Below, one piece after another: positions 1 to 8,002 of a DNA stretch of 28,276 nucleotides (positions within the stretch are counted from its first letter, which is position 1; each line of letters begins with the position of its first letter). Origin of the DNA: CALAZP01 sp964410725 (GTDB lineage Bacteria; Bacteroidota; Bacteroidia; Chitinophagales; Saprospiraceae). A program made the position numbers and the translations under genes. The notes under the pieces are model-generated. The model worked only from the letters and a program-made list of their open reading frames with translations, was not told the DNA's origin and searched no databases. The stretch spans positions 1 to 28,276 of the forward strand of contig CAYPID010000032.1 of assembly GCA_964410725.1 (NCBI GenBank). Reading direction: 5' to 3'.

Positions 1-823
1 CTTCATTTTTCATAGCCTTTAGCTGTTCACTGGGTAAAAATGCATCTTCATTATGAGGCTTTGAAAATCGGTTCCAAGGGCATACTTCTTGACATATATC
101 GCAACCAAATATATAATTTTCCATTAATCCTTTAAATTTTTCAGGTATGGGGCGATTTTCTTTTAATTCAATGGTTAGGTAGGAAATACAATGTGAGGCA
201 TTCATTTGGTAGCCAGTTTTTTCTATAGCTTCGGTTGGACAATGATCTATACATTTAGTACAAGTACCGCAGTAATCATCCATAGGTTCATCATAAACTA
301 AGACTTGGTTGATAAAAATCTCAGCCAAGAAAAAATATGAGCCCATTTTGGGATGAATCAAAAGCGTATTTTTTCCTCTCCAGCCCATTCCTGCCCGAAC
401 TGCTACATCTCGCTCCAAAACAGGTGCTGAATCAACAAAAAAACGACCTTCAATACCGGGTTGAATAGCTTGTAATTGTCGGTATAAGTCCTTTAGTTTC
501 TTTTTAATGATTTTGTGATAATCTTTACCCAAAGCGTACCGACTTATTTTATAGGCAGAATTTTCTGTGGGATTATGGTCCGTATAATAATTGAAGGCTA
601 GACTGATGATGGATTTGGTTCCAGGAACTAAAAGTTTGGGGTCTATTCGTTTTTCAAAGTTCCGTTCCAAATAGCTCATTTCACCCTGATATCCTTGGTC
701 TAACCATTGTGCTAACCTATCAGATGCTTCATAAAAAGGAGAGGCATCAGTAATCCCAACGGAAAGAAATCCCAATGATAGGGCCTCATCCTTTACCCAT
801 GTGGTCAATTCCTGAGGAGTCAT
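1..823 (-). CDS. queG: Epoxyqueuosine reductase QueG, C-terminus cut by window edge
   Basis: Cobalamin-dependent iron-sulfur enzyme that reduces epoxyqueuosine to queuosine in tRNA, the last step of queuosine synthesis. About 274 residues are visible. Two ferredoxin-like cysteine clusters are plain: C185-x2-C188-x2-C191-x3-C195-P and C241-x2-C244-x3-C248-P, with the further conserved Cys212 in the CISYLTIE stretch. The segment FVDSAPVLERD (near residues 129-139) matches the family's catalytic-Asp region. The start ATG (821-823) overlaps the upstream helicase stop as ATGA, so translation is probably coupled. The frame stays open to base 1 (…MKNE), so the end of the gene lies outside the window. 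Family assignment is firm; only the length is unknown. Confidence 0.95.
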   Translation of the reverse strand, partial: MTPQELTTWVKDEALSLGFLSVGITDASPFYEASDRLAQWLDQGYQGEMSYLERNFEKRIDPKLLVPGTKSIISLAFNYYTDHNPTENSAYKISRYALGKDYHKIIKKKLKDLYRQLQAIQPGIEGRFFVDSAPVLERDVAVRAGMGWRGKNTLLIHPKMGSYFFLAEIFINQVLVYDEPMDDYCGTCTKCIDHCPTEAIEKTGYQMNASHCISYLTIELKENRPIPEKFKGLMENYIFGCDICQEVCPWNRFSKPHNEDAFLPSEQLKAMKNE

Positions 824-3114
824 TCTTCTACTATCTGTAGTTTGGCGAATTTCAACATAATTCGTTTTTCTGGTTGATCCAGATGTTCGAATCTAATGGT
901 AGCAACTCTATTGGCTGCTCCTCCGTCTATGGAAAGGACCGTTCCTTTTCCAAATTTCAAATGTAAGATATCCATGCCGGGTTGAATGGATGATGCTGGA
1001 CTTGGTTTAAAATTATTAGGATCAATTCCCAAGTTTTGTGGAATGGCATTGGATTCTTTTTTAAAGTACCCTTTAACAGATGATCCGGAAGAAGGAGCTG
1101 ACCCCTCATTAAATAGGGTATTGGATTTGGGTTTATTTTCAAAATGAATCTCAGGGATTTCTTCTAAGAACCTGCTGGGTTCATTATATCGCATTTGTCC
1201 AAATTTATATCGGCTGGCTGCCCAAGATAAAGTCAACAATTGCTCTGCTCTAGTAATGGCCACATAAAAAAGTCTTCTCTCTTCATCTATGTCCTCCATT
1301 TTTTCCAAAGACATAAAAGACGGAAAAAGTTTTTCCTCGAGACCAACTACAAAAACTGATTTGAATTCTAATCCTTTTGCGCTATGGACGGACATTAAAG
1401 TTACTCGGTCAAATTCTCCTTCCTCCTGATCAAAATCGGTTATTAAAGCAATATTTTGCAGATAACTGGCTAAAGATTTATCAGTAAGTATTCCCTCTTC
1501 GTTTTCTTCCACCAAATCGTCTTCGACAAAAATTTTAATCCCGTCTAATAATGCGTTTAAATTTTCCAATCGTCCTTCTCCTTCAGGAGTTTTATCCTTT
1601 TTATACTCCTCAATAATTCCTGATCGTTGGGCTATAAAATAGCCCAACTCGTAAGCATTAAGCGTAGTGGTTTTGGCGTGAAAATCCTCAATAAGTGCGG
1701 CAAATTGAAGGAGCGTATTGGCGGCTCTAGCAGCTAATCCACTTTGATTAATGGCCTGAAAAAAAGGAATATTTAAAGAGGTCGCCGTTTCTGCAATTTT
1801 ATTAAAAGTGGTATTTCCGATATTTCTTTTTGGGAAATTAATTACTCTTCTTAAAGCTTCATCATCATTGGGGTTAACAGCTAATCTTAGATAGGCCAAC
1901 AAATCTTTAATTTCTTTTCTTTGGTAAAAGGATTGACCTCCAAAAACTTTATAGGGAATATTGTACCTCCTAAGATATTCTTCGAATATTCTGGATTGAG
2001 CATTAGTTCTGTAAAGGATGGCAAAATCAGCATTTTTAAAGTGAAATCTGTTTTTTTGCTCTAATAAGTGGTCGACCACTCTTTTACCTTCTTCAGTATC
2101 TGCAAGTGCCTTTACTAGCTTAATTTTTTCCCCTTGGCCTTTATCTGACCAAATTTTCTTTTGAATTTGTCGGGTATTAAAATTAATTACTTCATTCGCA
2201 GCTTGAACAATGTGTTCAGTTGAACGGTAATTTTGTTCTAGTTTGAATACTTTAATTCCAAAGGGTTTAAAATCTTTTTCAAAATCCAAAATATTTTGGA
2301 TGGTGGCTCCTCTGAATCCATAAATACTTTGTGCATCATCACCTACCACGCAAATATTTCTGGGGCTACCCTCATAATGGCATAATTTTCGAACGATTGC
2401 ATACTGGAGATGATTGGTATCTTGGAACTCATCGACTAAAAGGAATTGGAATTTTTGTCTGTATTTCTCTAAGACATTTTCAGGATTGGCTTGTAGTAGT
2501 TCGAACATTCTATAGAGCAAATCGTCGAAGTCCATTGCATCTGATCGTTTGCATCGAGCCACGTAAGATTTGTAAATATCTTTAAAGGCTGGTCTACTAC
2601 TTTGTTTGTCCTGAAGCAGTAGTTCTTCATTATCAGCATAGAGCACTGGGGTAATGAGGCTGCTTTTTGCAGAAGAAATTCTCGATCGAATACTATTGGG
2701 ATTATACTGTTCTTTATTGAGATTCATTTCCTTGATGATTGCAGCTATTAAGGCTTTGCTATCATCTGAGTCGTATATGGTAAAATTAGAAGTGTAGCCA
2801 ATTAGTTGTGCCTCCACGCGAAGTATTCTAGCGAATATGGAGTGAAACGTACCTGCCCAGACCCTTTTTGCCGAAGGCCCAACCACCTCTTCTATTCTGG
2901 ATTTCATTTCTCTGGCTGCTTTATTGGTAAAGGTGAGCGCCAAAATGGAATCGGGCCTAATACCACTATGGATGTGGTGGGCAATTCGGTAGGTTAATAC
3001 TCGAGTTTTTCCAGATCCAGGTCCTGCAACGACTAACACTGGACCATCAGACTGAGTAACGGCATTTTTTTGAACCTCATTTAAAGTGTGTAAGTAATCG
3101 GTCGTTTTTTCCAT
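820..3114 (-). CDS. uvrD: UvrD/PcrA-type superfamily 1 DNA helicase
   Basis: ATP-dependent 3'-5' DNA helicase for nucleotide-excision and mismatch repair and for clearing replication forks. It has 764 residues, the usual length. Motifs in order: Q motif LNEVQKNAV (11-19), Walker A GPGSGKT (31-37), LALTFTNKAA (motif Ia, near 58-67), Walker B VDEFQD (227-232), GDDAQSIYGFRGA (258-270), QNYRST (294-299), VTLMSVHSAKGLEF (571-584) and VAITRAE (618-624). After a low-complexity linker (about 660-710), residues 713-764 (GMDILHLKFGKGTV…) form the PcrA-type tudor-like tail that in Bacillus contacts RNA polymerase. This favours PcrA/UvrD over Rep. It lies 4 bp after the AhpD-like gene and overlaps queG by 4 bp. 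Whether to call it uvrD or pcrA is a naming choice. Confidence 0.96.
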   Translation of the reverse strand: MEKTTDYLHTLNEVQKNAVTQSDGPVLVVAGPGSGKTRVLTYRIAHHIHSGIRPDSILALTFTNKAAREMKSRIEEVVGPSAKRVWAGTFHSIFARILRVEAQLIGYTSNFTIYDSDDSKALIAAIIKEMNLNKEQYNPNSIRSRISSAKSSLITPVLYADNEELLLQDKQSSRPAFKDIYKSYVARCKRSDAMDFDDLLYRMFELLQANPENVLEKYRQKFQFLLVDEFQDTNHLQYAIVRKLCHYEGSPRNICVVGDDAQSIYGFRGATIQNILDFEKDFKPFGIKVFKLEQNYRSTEHIVQAANEVINFNTRQIQKKIWSDKGQGEKIKLVKALADTEEGKRVVDHLLEQKNRFHFKNADFAILYRTNAQSRIFEEYLRRYNIPYKVFGGQSFYQRKEIKDLLAYLRLAVNPNDDEALRRVINFPKRNIGNTTFNKIAETATSLNIPFFQAINQSGLAARAANTLLQFAALIEDFHAKTTTLNAYELGYFIAQRSGIIEEYKKDKTPEGEGRLENLNALLDGIKIFVEDDLVEENEEGILTDKSLASYLQNIALITDFDQEEGEFDRVTLMSVHSAKGLEFKSVFVVGLEEKLFPSFMSLEKMEDIDEERRLFYVAITRAEQLLTLSWAASRYKFGQMRYNEPSRFLEEIPEIHFENKPKSNTLFNEGSAPSSGSSVKGYFKKESNAIPQNLGIDPNNFKPSPASSIQPGMDILHLKFGKGTVLSIDGGAANRVATIRFEHLDQPEKRIMLKFAKLQIVEE

Positions 3115-3118
3115 GTTA

Positions 3119-3490
3119 TTATTTTCCTTCCAATTCTAAGGCTTCCCAATATTCTAAAGCTCTTCTGGTGTGGGGAATACATATAGAGCCGCCCACTAGA
3201 TTGGCTATAGAGAAAACCTCGAAAATTTCTTCCTTGGTGACGCCTAAGTTATGACATTTTCCCAAGTGGTAGGCGATGCAGTCATCACATCTTAAAACCA
3301 TTGAAGCCACCAAACCCATCAATTCTTTGGTCTTACTCGGTAAGGCACCTTCTTGATAGGCTTGGTGGTCCAGGCTAAAAAATCGTTGTAGGGTTTTGTT
3401 ATCTTCAGCTAAGAGCGCTTCATTCATTTTGGCTCTGTACGCGTTAAATTCTCTGACTTTGGACATTTTTTTTGCCACAAAGTTAACCAT
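3119..3490 (-). CDS. AhpD-like / carboxymuconolactone decarboxylase family protein
   Basis: Small all-helical protein of the CMD/AhpD fold. The redox signature C68-x2-C71-x3-H75 is present, with Glu56 twelve residues before the first cysteine, the same spacing as in AhpD. This suggests a thiol peroxidase or disulfide-handling activity rather than true decarboxylation (inference from motif). The first ATG (3488-3490) follows directly on the TAA of the upstream secreted-protein gene. A second ATG at 3464-3466 (Met9, MSKVREFN…) could be the true start; I cannot decide between them. It ends 4 bp before the helicase start, so all four genes look like one transcript. The substrate is unknown. Confidence 0.85.
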   Translation of the reverse strand: MVNFVAKKMSKVREFNAYRAKMNEALLAEDNKTLQRFFSLDHQAYQEGALPSKTKELMGLVASMVLRCDDCIAYHLGKCHNLGVTKEEIFEVFSIANLVGGSICIPHTRRALEYWEALELEGK

Positions 3491-4300
3491 TTAATAAGTG
3501 GTTGCATACAAATCCTCCACCGATACTCCTTCCCCGGGCATTCTTAAGGTTTGGGTATGAACCAATTGATTACCTGAAAAAAGATTGGTGACCAGCCATT
3601 TTCTCTGTACTTCAATCCAAGAGCCATCTTCAACCACTTCATCATCCCAAGTGATTAAAAATCCAGACTCTATTTCAACTAAACTCCTTTGATCCTTTTC
3701 AGTTTGCCAATACCCATCCAAGTCAATTTTAGGATAACCCGTTTGGTCTGGATGAACTGATTCATTTTTTAACAGGGTACTAGATTCGATTCCATCTTTA
3801 CTATCGGGTAATCTTACCTGGTCAAGGGTGGGGAAGGGGGTTGAATTTAAAGGTGGGAAATTACTAAGGTCCTCTTGATCATAATTCATGAGAACATTGT
3901 TGAATAAATGCATATTGCTGAGTAAAACAGAAATGGCCTGAGTATTAATCCCCTCAATTGAAAGGTTTAAAACATCTCCTTTGGATAGTTTGTCGCTTAA
4001 GTAAAAATGTGGAAATGGTTTTTTATTAGGTAACTTAACGCCGTTAACCAAAACCGTTAGTTCGGCTTCAATGTTATCATCGGTGTTCCAGTTGAATGAA
4101 AGATAACCGTCTTCTGGAACGGTAATACTGGTGGTTACCACATTAGAATGACGATTAACCAGGATAGCCTCTTCCGCGGAGAAAGTGGTGGATGACGGAT
4201 TCAAGTGTATAGTAGGTAGGTGTAAAGGGGTCGCTTGGATATTTGGGATAACCCAAGTAAATCCCAATAGTAAAATAAGGAATGATTTTTTTGTTTTCAT
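3491..4300 (-). CDS. Secreted protein of unknown function
   Basis: I do not recognise this 269-residue protein. It starts with a clear Sec signal peptide (basic MKTKK, hydrophobic FLILLLGFTWVIP, likely cleavage after IQA near residue 23), with no lipobox cysteine, so it should be periplasmic or exported. Two parts can be seen. Residues about 30-140 look beta-rich. The C-terminal part (about 190-269), with YWQTEKDQRSLVEIESGFLI and many Trp and acidic residues, may be a second domain. The end (…EDLYATTY) does not look like a type IX secretion C-terminal signal. It heads the operon with the AhpD-like, helicase and queG genes, but nothing links it to them functionally. Confidence 0.75.
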   Translation of the reverse strand: MKTKKSFLILLLGFTWVIPNIQATPLHLPTIHLNPSSTTFSAEEAILVNRHSNVVTTSITVPEDGYLSFNWNTDDNIEAELTVLVNGVKLPNKKPFPHFYLSDKLSKGDVLNLSIEGINTQAISVLLSNMHLFNNVLMNYDQEDLSNFPPLNSTPFPTLDQVRLPDSKDGIESSTLLKNESVHPDQTGYPKIDLDGYWQTEKDQRSLVEIESGFLITWDDEVVEDGSWIEVQRKWLVTNLFSGNQLVHTQTLRMPGEGVSVEDLYATTY

Positions 4301-4453
4301 GATGCAATTTTTTCTAATCCGAAGTCAAGAATTAAGCCAAATTGCATTCACTTTTTTGCTGTAAATCAGTTTATTAAAAAATAATTATATAAGATTTTGA
4401 TGCTGAATTTTTAAGACAAACACATTAAATAAAAAAAAATAGGTAATAAATTC

Positions 4454-4930
4454 ATGAAGGTTACTCAATGGACGGCTTCGCAAAAAGTAAATGGGAATAT
4501 TGAAGAGGTTTGGAGTTTTTTTAGTAATCCTGCTAATCTGGATCAATTGACTCCTAAGGAGGTTAATTTTTCTATTCAATCTATTTCAGGGGAGGGATCT
4601 ATGTATCCGGGAATGTTGGTTCAATATCGAATAAGGCCATTTAAATGGCTACCAATTAATTTTTTTTGGGTTGCAGAAATTAAGCAAGTTCAAAAGCATA
4701 TTCGATTTATAGATGAGCAACGTTATGGTCCATTTGCTTTTTGGTATCACGAACATGCATTTGAAATTGTTGATGATGGGGTTATGGTAAAAGATATATT
4801 ACATTACAGAGTTCCTTTAGGATTTATAGGTAAAATAATAGACCGGTTAGTAATTCGGTTGGCGATAAACCGTATTTTTAATACTCGTACAGAAATACTT
4901 CATGAATATTTTCAAAATTTAAAAAAATGA
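4454..4930 (+). CDS. SRPBCC (START/Bet v1-like) ligand-binding protein
   Basis: A 158-residue soluble protein with the sequence pattern of the SRPBCC helix-grip fold: an N-terminal strand (TQWTASQKVNG), the typical IEEVWSFFSNPANLDQLTP helix, and later strands with FWYHEHAFEIVDDGVMVKDI. Members bind hydrophobic ligands in a deep cavity; some are cyclases or coenzyme Q-binding proteins. The ligand cannot be read from the sequence. There is no signal peptide, so it is cytoplasmic. Its TGA overlaps the ATG of the S9 peptidase gene (ATGA, 4927-4930), so the two are co-translated even though one product is cytoplasmic and the other exported. The start is ATG 4454 after an A-rich leader. Confidence 0.85.
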   Translation: MKVTQWTASQKVNGNIEEVWSFFSNPANLDQLTPKEVNFSIQSISGEGSMYPGMLVQYRIRPFKWLPINFFWVAEIKQVQKHIRFIDEQRYGPFAFWYHEHAFEIVDDGVMVKDILHYRVPLGFIGKIIDRLVIRLAINRIFNTRTEILHEYFQNLKK

Positions 4931-7638
4931 AAGGCTTTATTTATAGCATTGTGTTTTTGTTTATGAGCAGCTTTATAGCTAAAGCTCAAACTAAAAAACC
5001 GTTGGATCATCAAGCTTTTGATCTTTGGAATGAAATTGAAAATCCTCAAATATCTAATGATGGAAATTGGGTATCATACGTGCTTCAGCCTGGAAAAGGA
5101 AATTCTAAATTAGGCTTATATAATGGTAAAAGTGGGGCAACAGTCCTTTTTGAAAGAGGAAGTGATGCAGTTTTTACTTCTGACAATGAATATTTAATTT
5201 TTAAAATAGCTCCGGATGCGGATACAGTGGACTACCTGAAGGAGTTGAAAATAGATAAAGAAGATTTTCCAACAGATACTTTAGTGGTTTATCATTTGAA
5301 TTCAGGGGTAGAAATTAAGAGGGGTGGGTTAAAAAAATGGTATTGTTCTCCTAAATGGAAAGAGGGAATGCTTTATCAATCCCAGGATTCTTTAAAGTGG
5401 ATTCATTTTAAATCACAACAAGAAGAAAACTTGGGTGTAATCGATAAGGTAGCTATTGCTAAGGACACGGAAAAAGCTTTGTTGGCTCGAGAATCTGGGG
5501 ATTCTATTCAAGAAGCTGGAATCTTTTTGTGGGAGGCTTTCCGAGATTCAATATCAGTCTATCCCATTCATTTGGAATCTGGCTCTTATGAGCAGTTAAC
5601 CTTTGGGGATAATGGGAATGTATTTGCCTTTCTTTTAGATACAGCTGCCTTGGAATTTGAACCTAATTATTCTTTGTATTATGGATTTTCAGATAAAATC
5701 GGATTAAGCAAACTTACCAGAGACTCTATTTTACAAATACCAAATGGATGGGGAATAAGTAAATATGGCCAATTAACTATTGGGTCTAATGATCAAAAAA
5801 TATTTTTTGGAACCAGTCCTAGGCCTATCGTGGGAGATCCAGATGATGAAAATCAGGTTAATGTTGAGGTTTGGACTTGGAAGGATCCAGTACTATATAC
5901 CAGACAGGAAAGTTCTTTTAAAAGAGATAGAGAAAGATCTTTTGGTGCAGTAGTTTTTTTGGATCGAAATAATGCAAGACAGTTAGCTTCTGACTCTATA
6001 CCCCAAATGGTAATCATTAATGAGGGAAAAAGCGATAAGGTTCTTTTGTGGGCTGATGAATCCTATCAAGCATCCTATGATTATTTAGGTGGACCTGTTT
6101 CAAAGGATATTTACCTCAAAAATATCAAAACTGGTGAATTAGAGGAGGTTGTTAGTGGGGTAAGGGCAACCCCAAAACCTTCTCCTGCGGGTAAATATTT
6201 GTATTGGTATGCTTATGAGGATAGTCTTTGGATGGCCTATCGGATTGCAGATCGGAAACTTTTAGAAATTGCAGCCAATGAGGGAATTCAATTTTATAGG
6301 GTTGATGATGATCATCCAGATTTTCCACCACCATATGGAATGGCGGGTTGGACTACTTCGGATGATTTTATTTTGGTTTATGATCAATATGATGTTTGGA
6401 TGTTGGATCCCTCTGGAAGCTTAAAGCCCAATAATCTTTCTAATGGAAGAAAGGACCGAAAAATCGCCAGGTATATTCAAGTAGATCCCGAGGAAAAAGC
6501 AATCGAAGAAGTAGCCCCTATGCTATTACATTTTGTAGAGGAGGATACCAGAAAGGAAGGCTACAAGTGGTACAATCTGCATACTGGGGTAAAGGATATT
6601 GTCAAAGAGGGCCCTTTCAAATTAATGTCACGTCCCATAAAAGCTAAAAATGCTGATAAATGGGTGTTTTCCAGGGAGAATTATCAAACTTTCCCTGATT
6701 TGATATACAGCGATAGGTTAACTACAGAATCGGTAATTACTCGGGCCAATCCCCAGCAGGAAGAGTATTCTTGGGGAACTATTGAGCATGTTTATTGGAC
6801 GGGGACTAATGGAGAAAAGTTAAGAGGGCTTCTTGCCAAACCAGATGATTTCGATCCGAATGTTCAGTATCCCATGATTGTTAATTTTTATGAGAAAAGT
6901 TCTGATGCTTTGTTTACGCATAGAGCTCCTTACCCTCATAGGTCACAAATCAATTATACTTTTTATACCAGTAGGGGATATTTAGTTTTTAATCCTGATA
7001 TTCCCTATGAGATTGGATACCCAGGCGAAAGTGCTTATAATTCAGTAATATCTGGGACTATAGCATTAATAGATAAGGGCTTTGTGGATGCTGCAAGAAT
7101 CGGAATTCAAGGCCATAGCTGGGGAGGATATCAAATCGCTCATTTGTTAACAAAAACATCCTTATTTGCTTGCGCAGAATCGGGCGCACCTGTTGTCAAT
7201 ATGTTTTCCGCCTATGGAGGAATCAGGTGGGGTACTGGTATGAGTCGGCAGTTTCAATACGAACATACCCAAAGCAGAATAGGGGGAACTATTTGGGAAT
7301 ATCCTATGCGATTTTGGGAAAATTCTCCTTTGTTCTTTTTGGATAAAGTGAATACCCCTGTCCTAATCTTACACAACGATGAAGATGCGGCTGTTCCTTG
7401 GTATCAGGGTATAGAATATTTTATGGGTCTCAGAAGACTTGGTAAACCGGCTTGGTTGCTCAATTATAATGGAGAACCCCATTGGCCGGTCAAGAGGAAA
7501 AATAGATTGGATTTTCAATTGAGAATGCAACAATTCTTCGATCATTACCTCCAAGGAACACCTATGCCTTTATGGATGGAAAAAGGCGTTCCGGCAATTG
7601 AAAAAGGTATTCAACAGAATTTGGAACTCAAGAAATAG
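4927..7638 (+). CDS. Secreted S9 (prolyl oligopeptidase/DPP-type) serine peptidase
   Basis: A 903-residue exported peptidase. It has a signal peptide (MKGFIYSIVFLFMSSFIAKA, cleavage near residue 20), a long N-terminal region of beta-propeller type (about 30-610), and an alpha/beta-hydrolase domain (about 620-880). The catalytic triad is visible: Ser731 in GHSWGGYQ, Asp820 in LHNDEDAAVPW (aligning with DPP4 Asp708) and His852 in NGEPHWP. It should cleave peptides in the periplasm or at the surface. It is longer than classical POP (about 700), as is common for Bacteroidota S9 proteins. It has no type IX C-terminal signal (it ends …QQNLELKK). It is coupled by ATGA to the SRPBCC gene. Specificity (Pro, Ala or other) is not readable. 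Confidence 0.93.
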   Translation: MKGFIYSIVFLFMSSFIAKAQTKKPLDHQAFDLWNEIENPQISNDGNWVSYVLQPGKGNSKLGLYNGKSGATVLFERGSDAVFTSDNEYLIFKIAPDADTVDYLKELKIDKEDFPTDTLVVYHLNSGVEIKRGGLKKWYCSPKWKEGMLYQSQDSLKWIHFKSQQEENLGVIDKVAIAKDTEKALLARESGDSIQEAGIFLWEAFRDSISVYPIHLESGSYEQLTFGDNGNVFAFLLDTAALEFEPNYSLYYGFSDKIGLSKLTRDSILQIPNGWGISKYGQLTIGSNDQKIFFGTSPRPIVGDPDDENQVNVEVWTWKDPVLYTRQESSFKRDRERSFGAVVFLDRNNARQLASDSIPQMVIINEGKSDKVLLWADESYQASYDYLGGPVSKDIYLKNIKTGELEEVVSGVRATPKPSPAGKYLYWYAYEDSLWMAYRIADRKLLEIAANEGIQFYRVDDDHPDFPPPYGMAGWTTSDDFILVYDQYDVWMLDPSGSLKPNNLSNGRKDRKIARYIQVDPEEKAIEEVAPMLLHFVEEDTRKEGYKWYNLHTGVKDIVKEGPFKLMSRPIKAKNADKWVFSRENYQTFPDLIYSDRLTTESVITRANPQQEEYSWGTIEHVYWTGTNGEKLRGLLAKPDDFDPNVQYPMIVNFYEKSSDALFTHRAPYPHRSQINYTFYTSRGYLVFNPDIPYEIGYPGESAYNSVISGTIALIDKGFVDAARIGIQGHSWGGYQIAHLLTKTSLFACAESGAPVVNMFSAYGGIRWGTGMSRQFQYEHTQSRIGGTIWEYPMRFWENSPLFFLDKVNTPVLILHNDEDAAVPWYQGIEYFMGLRRLGKPAWLLNYNGEPHWPVKRKNRLDFQLRMQQFFDHYLQGTPMPLWMEKGVPAIEKGIQQNLELKK

Positions 7639-7653
7639 GAAGGTAAAGGTCAG

Positions 7654-7667
7654 ATGACATTTGTCAT
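7654..7667. promoter_or_regulatory. Interrupted palindrome, operator-like, at the -33 element
   Basis: ATGACATTTGTCAT is a near-perfect inverted repeat (ATGAC-N4-GTCAT; arms match exactly, centre ATTT). Its last base is the first base of the -33 TTG. The TGAC-N4-GTCA geometry is that of CRP/FNR-family sites (FNR TTGAT-N4-ATCAA, HcpR-like TTGAC-N4-GTCAA). That is a resemblance, not proof. A terminator for the upstream peptidase gene is unlikely: the stem is only 6 bp, with two bases between the arms and no T-run. Confidence 0.4.
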
Positions 7668-7697
7668 TGCTAGGGACTATTTGGGTATTTAACTTTG
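7667..7697 (+). promoter_or_regulatory. Bacteroidota-type promoter for the Trx-like/Usp unit
   Basis: TTG at 7667-7669, a 20-base spacer and TAACTTTG at 7690-7697 match the phylum's -33/-7 form TTG-N17..21-TAnnTTTG. The expected start of transcription is near 7703, leaving about 15 bases of leader before ATG 7719. The -7 box covers the TTG that would otherwise be a possible start codon (7695), so that codon would lie upstream of the transcript. Confidence 0.6.
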
Positions 7698-7718
7698 AAA
7701 ATCCTTAACTTCCTATTA

Positions 7719-7976
7719 ATGAGTAAAAAGTTGTTGGTATTCGGTGTTGGTAGTTCTTTAGATAAAGATTTTATGAAAGCCATAGATACAGCAGTTAGTG
7801 AATTAAATTTATCAGTGGATCTAAAGACCTTCTCGGATATTCAAAGTTTCCTTAAATATAAAATTTCAGCAATCCCCGCATTGATTGTGGGGGATGAAAT
7901 TGTAGTCCATGGTAGAGTCCCTACCGTATCTGAATTGAAAGGATATTTGATATCTAGTTCGGAATTATCCAATTAA
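7719..7976 (+). CDS. Thioredoxin-fold protein lacking the CxxC active site
   Basis: A short protein (85 residues from ATG 7719) resembling the thioredoxin_3 / 'redox-active disulfide 2' group. It shows an N-terminal strand LLVFGVGS, a long helix, and the cis-proline strand ISAIPALIVGDEIVVHGRVP with Pro53, followed by the usual SELKGYL helix. Where relatives have G-C-x-x-C, this protein has G-S12-S-L-D15, and there is no cysteine anywhere. It cannot do dithiol chemistry; a scaffold or binding role is inferred. An in-frame TTG at 7695 would add eight residues, but it sits in the -7 promoter box, so I chose the ATG. It precedes the universal stress gene by 26 bp, probably in one operon. Confidence 0.75.
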   Translation: MSKKLLVFGVGSSLDKDFMKAIDTAVSELNLSVDLKTFSDIQSFLKYKISAIPALIVGDEIVVHGRVPTVSELKGYLISSSELSN

Positions 7977-8002
7977 AATTAATTTGGTAATTTGTGTAGG
8001 CT

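Noticed and set aside
3491..3560. Type IX secretion C-terminal signal on the 269-residue exported protein
   Set aside because: The last residues lack the usual Gly-rich turn and KxxK/R-ending strand pattern.
4380..4453. TATAAGATTTTG as promoter of the SRPBCC/S9 pair
   Set aside because: The spacing inside the box is wrong for TAnnTTTG and no TTG stands at the right distance; left uncalled.
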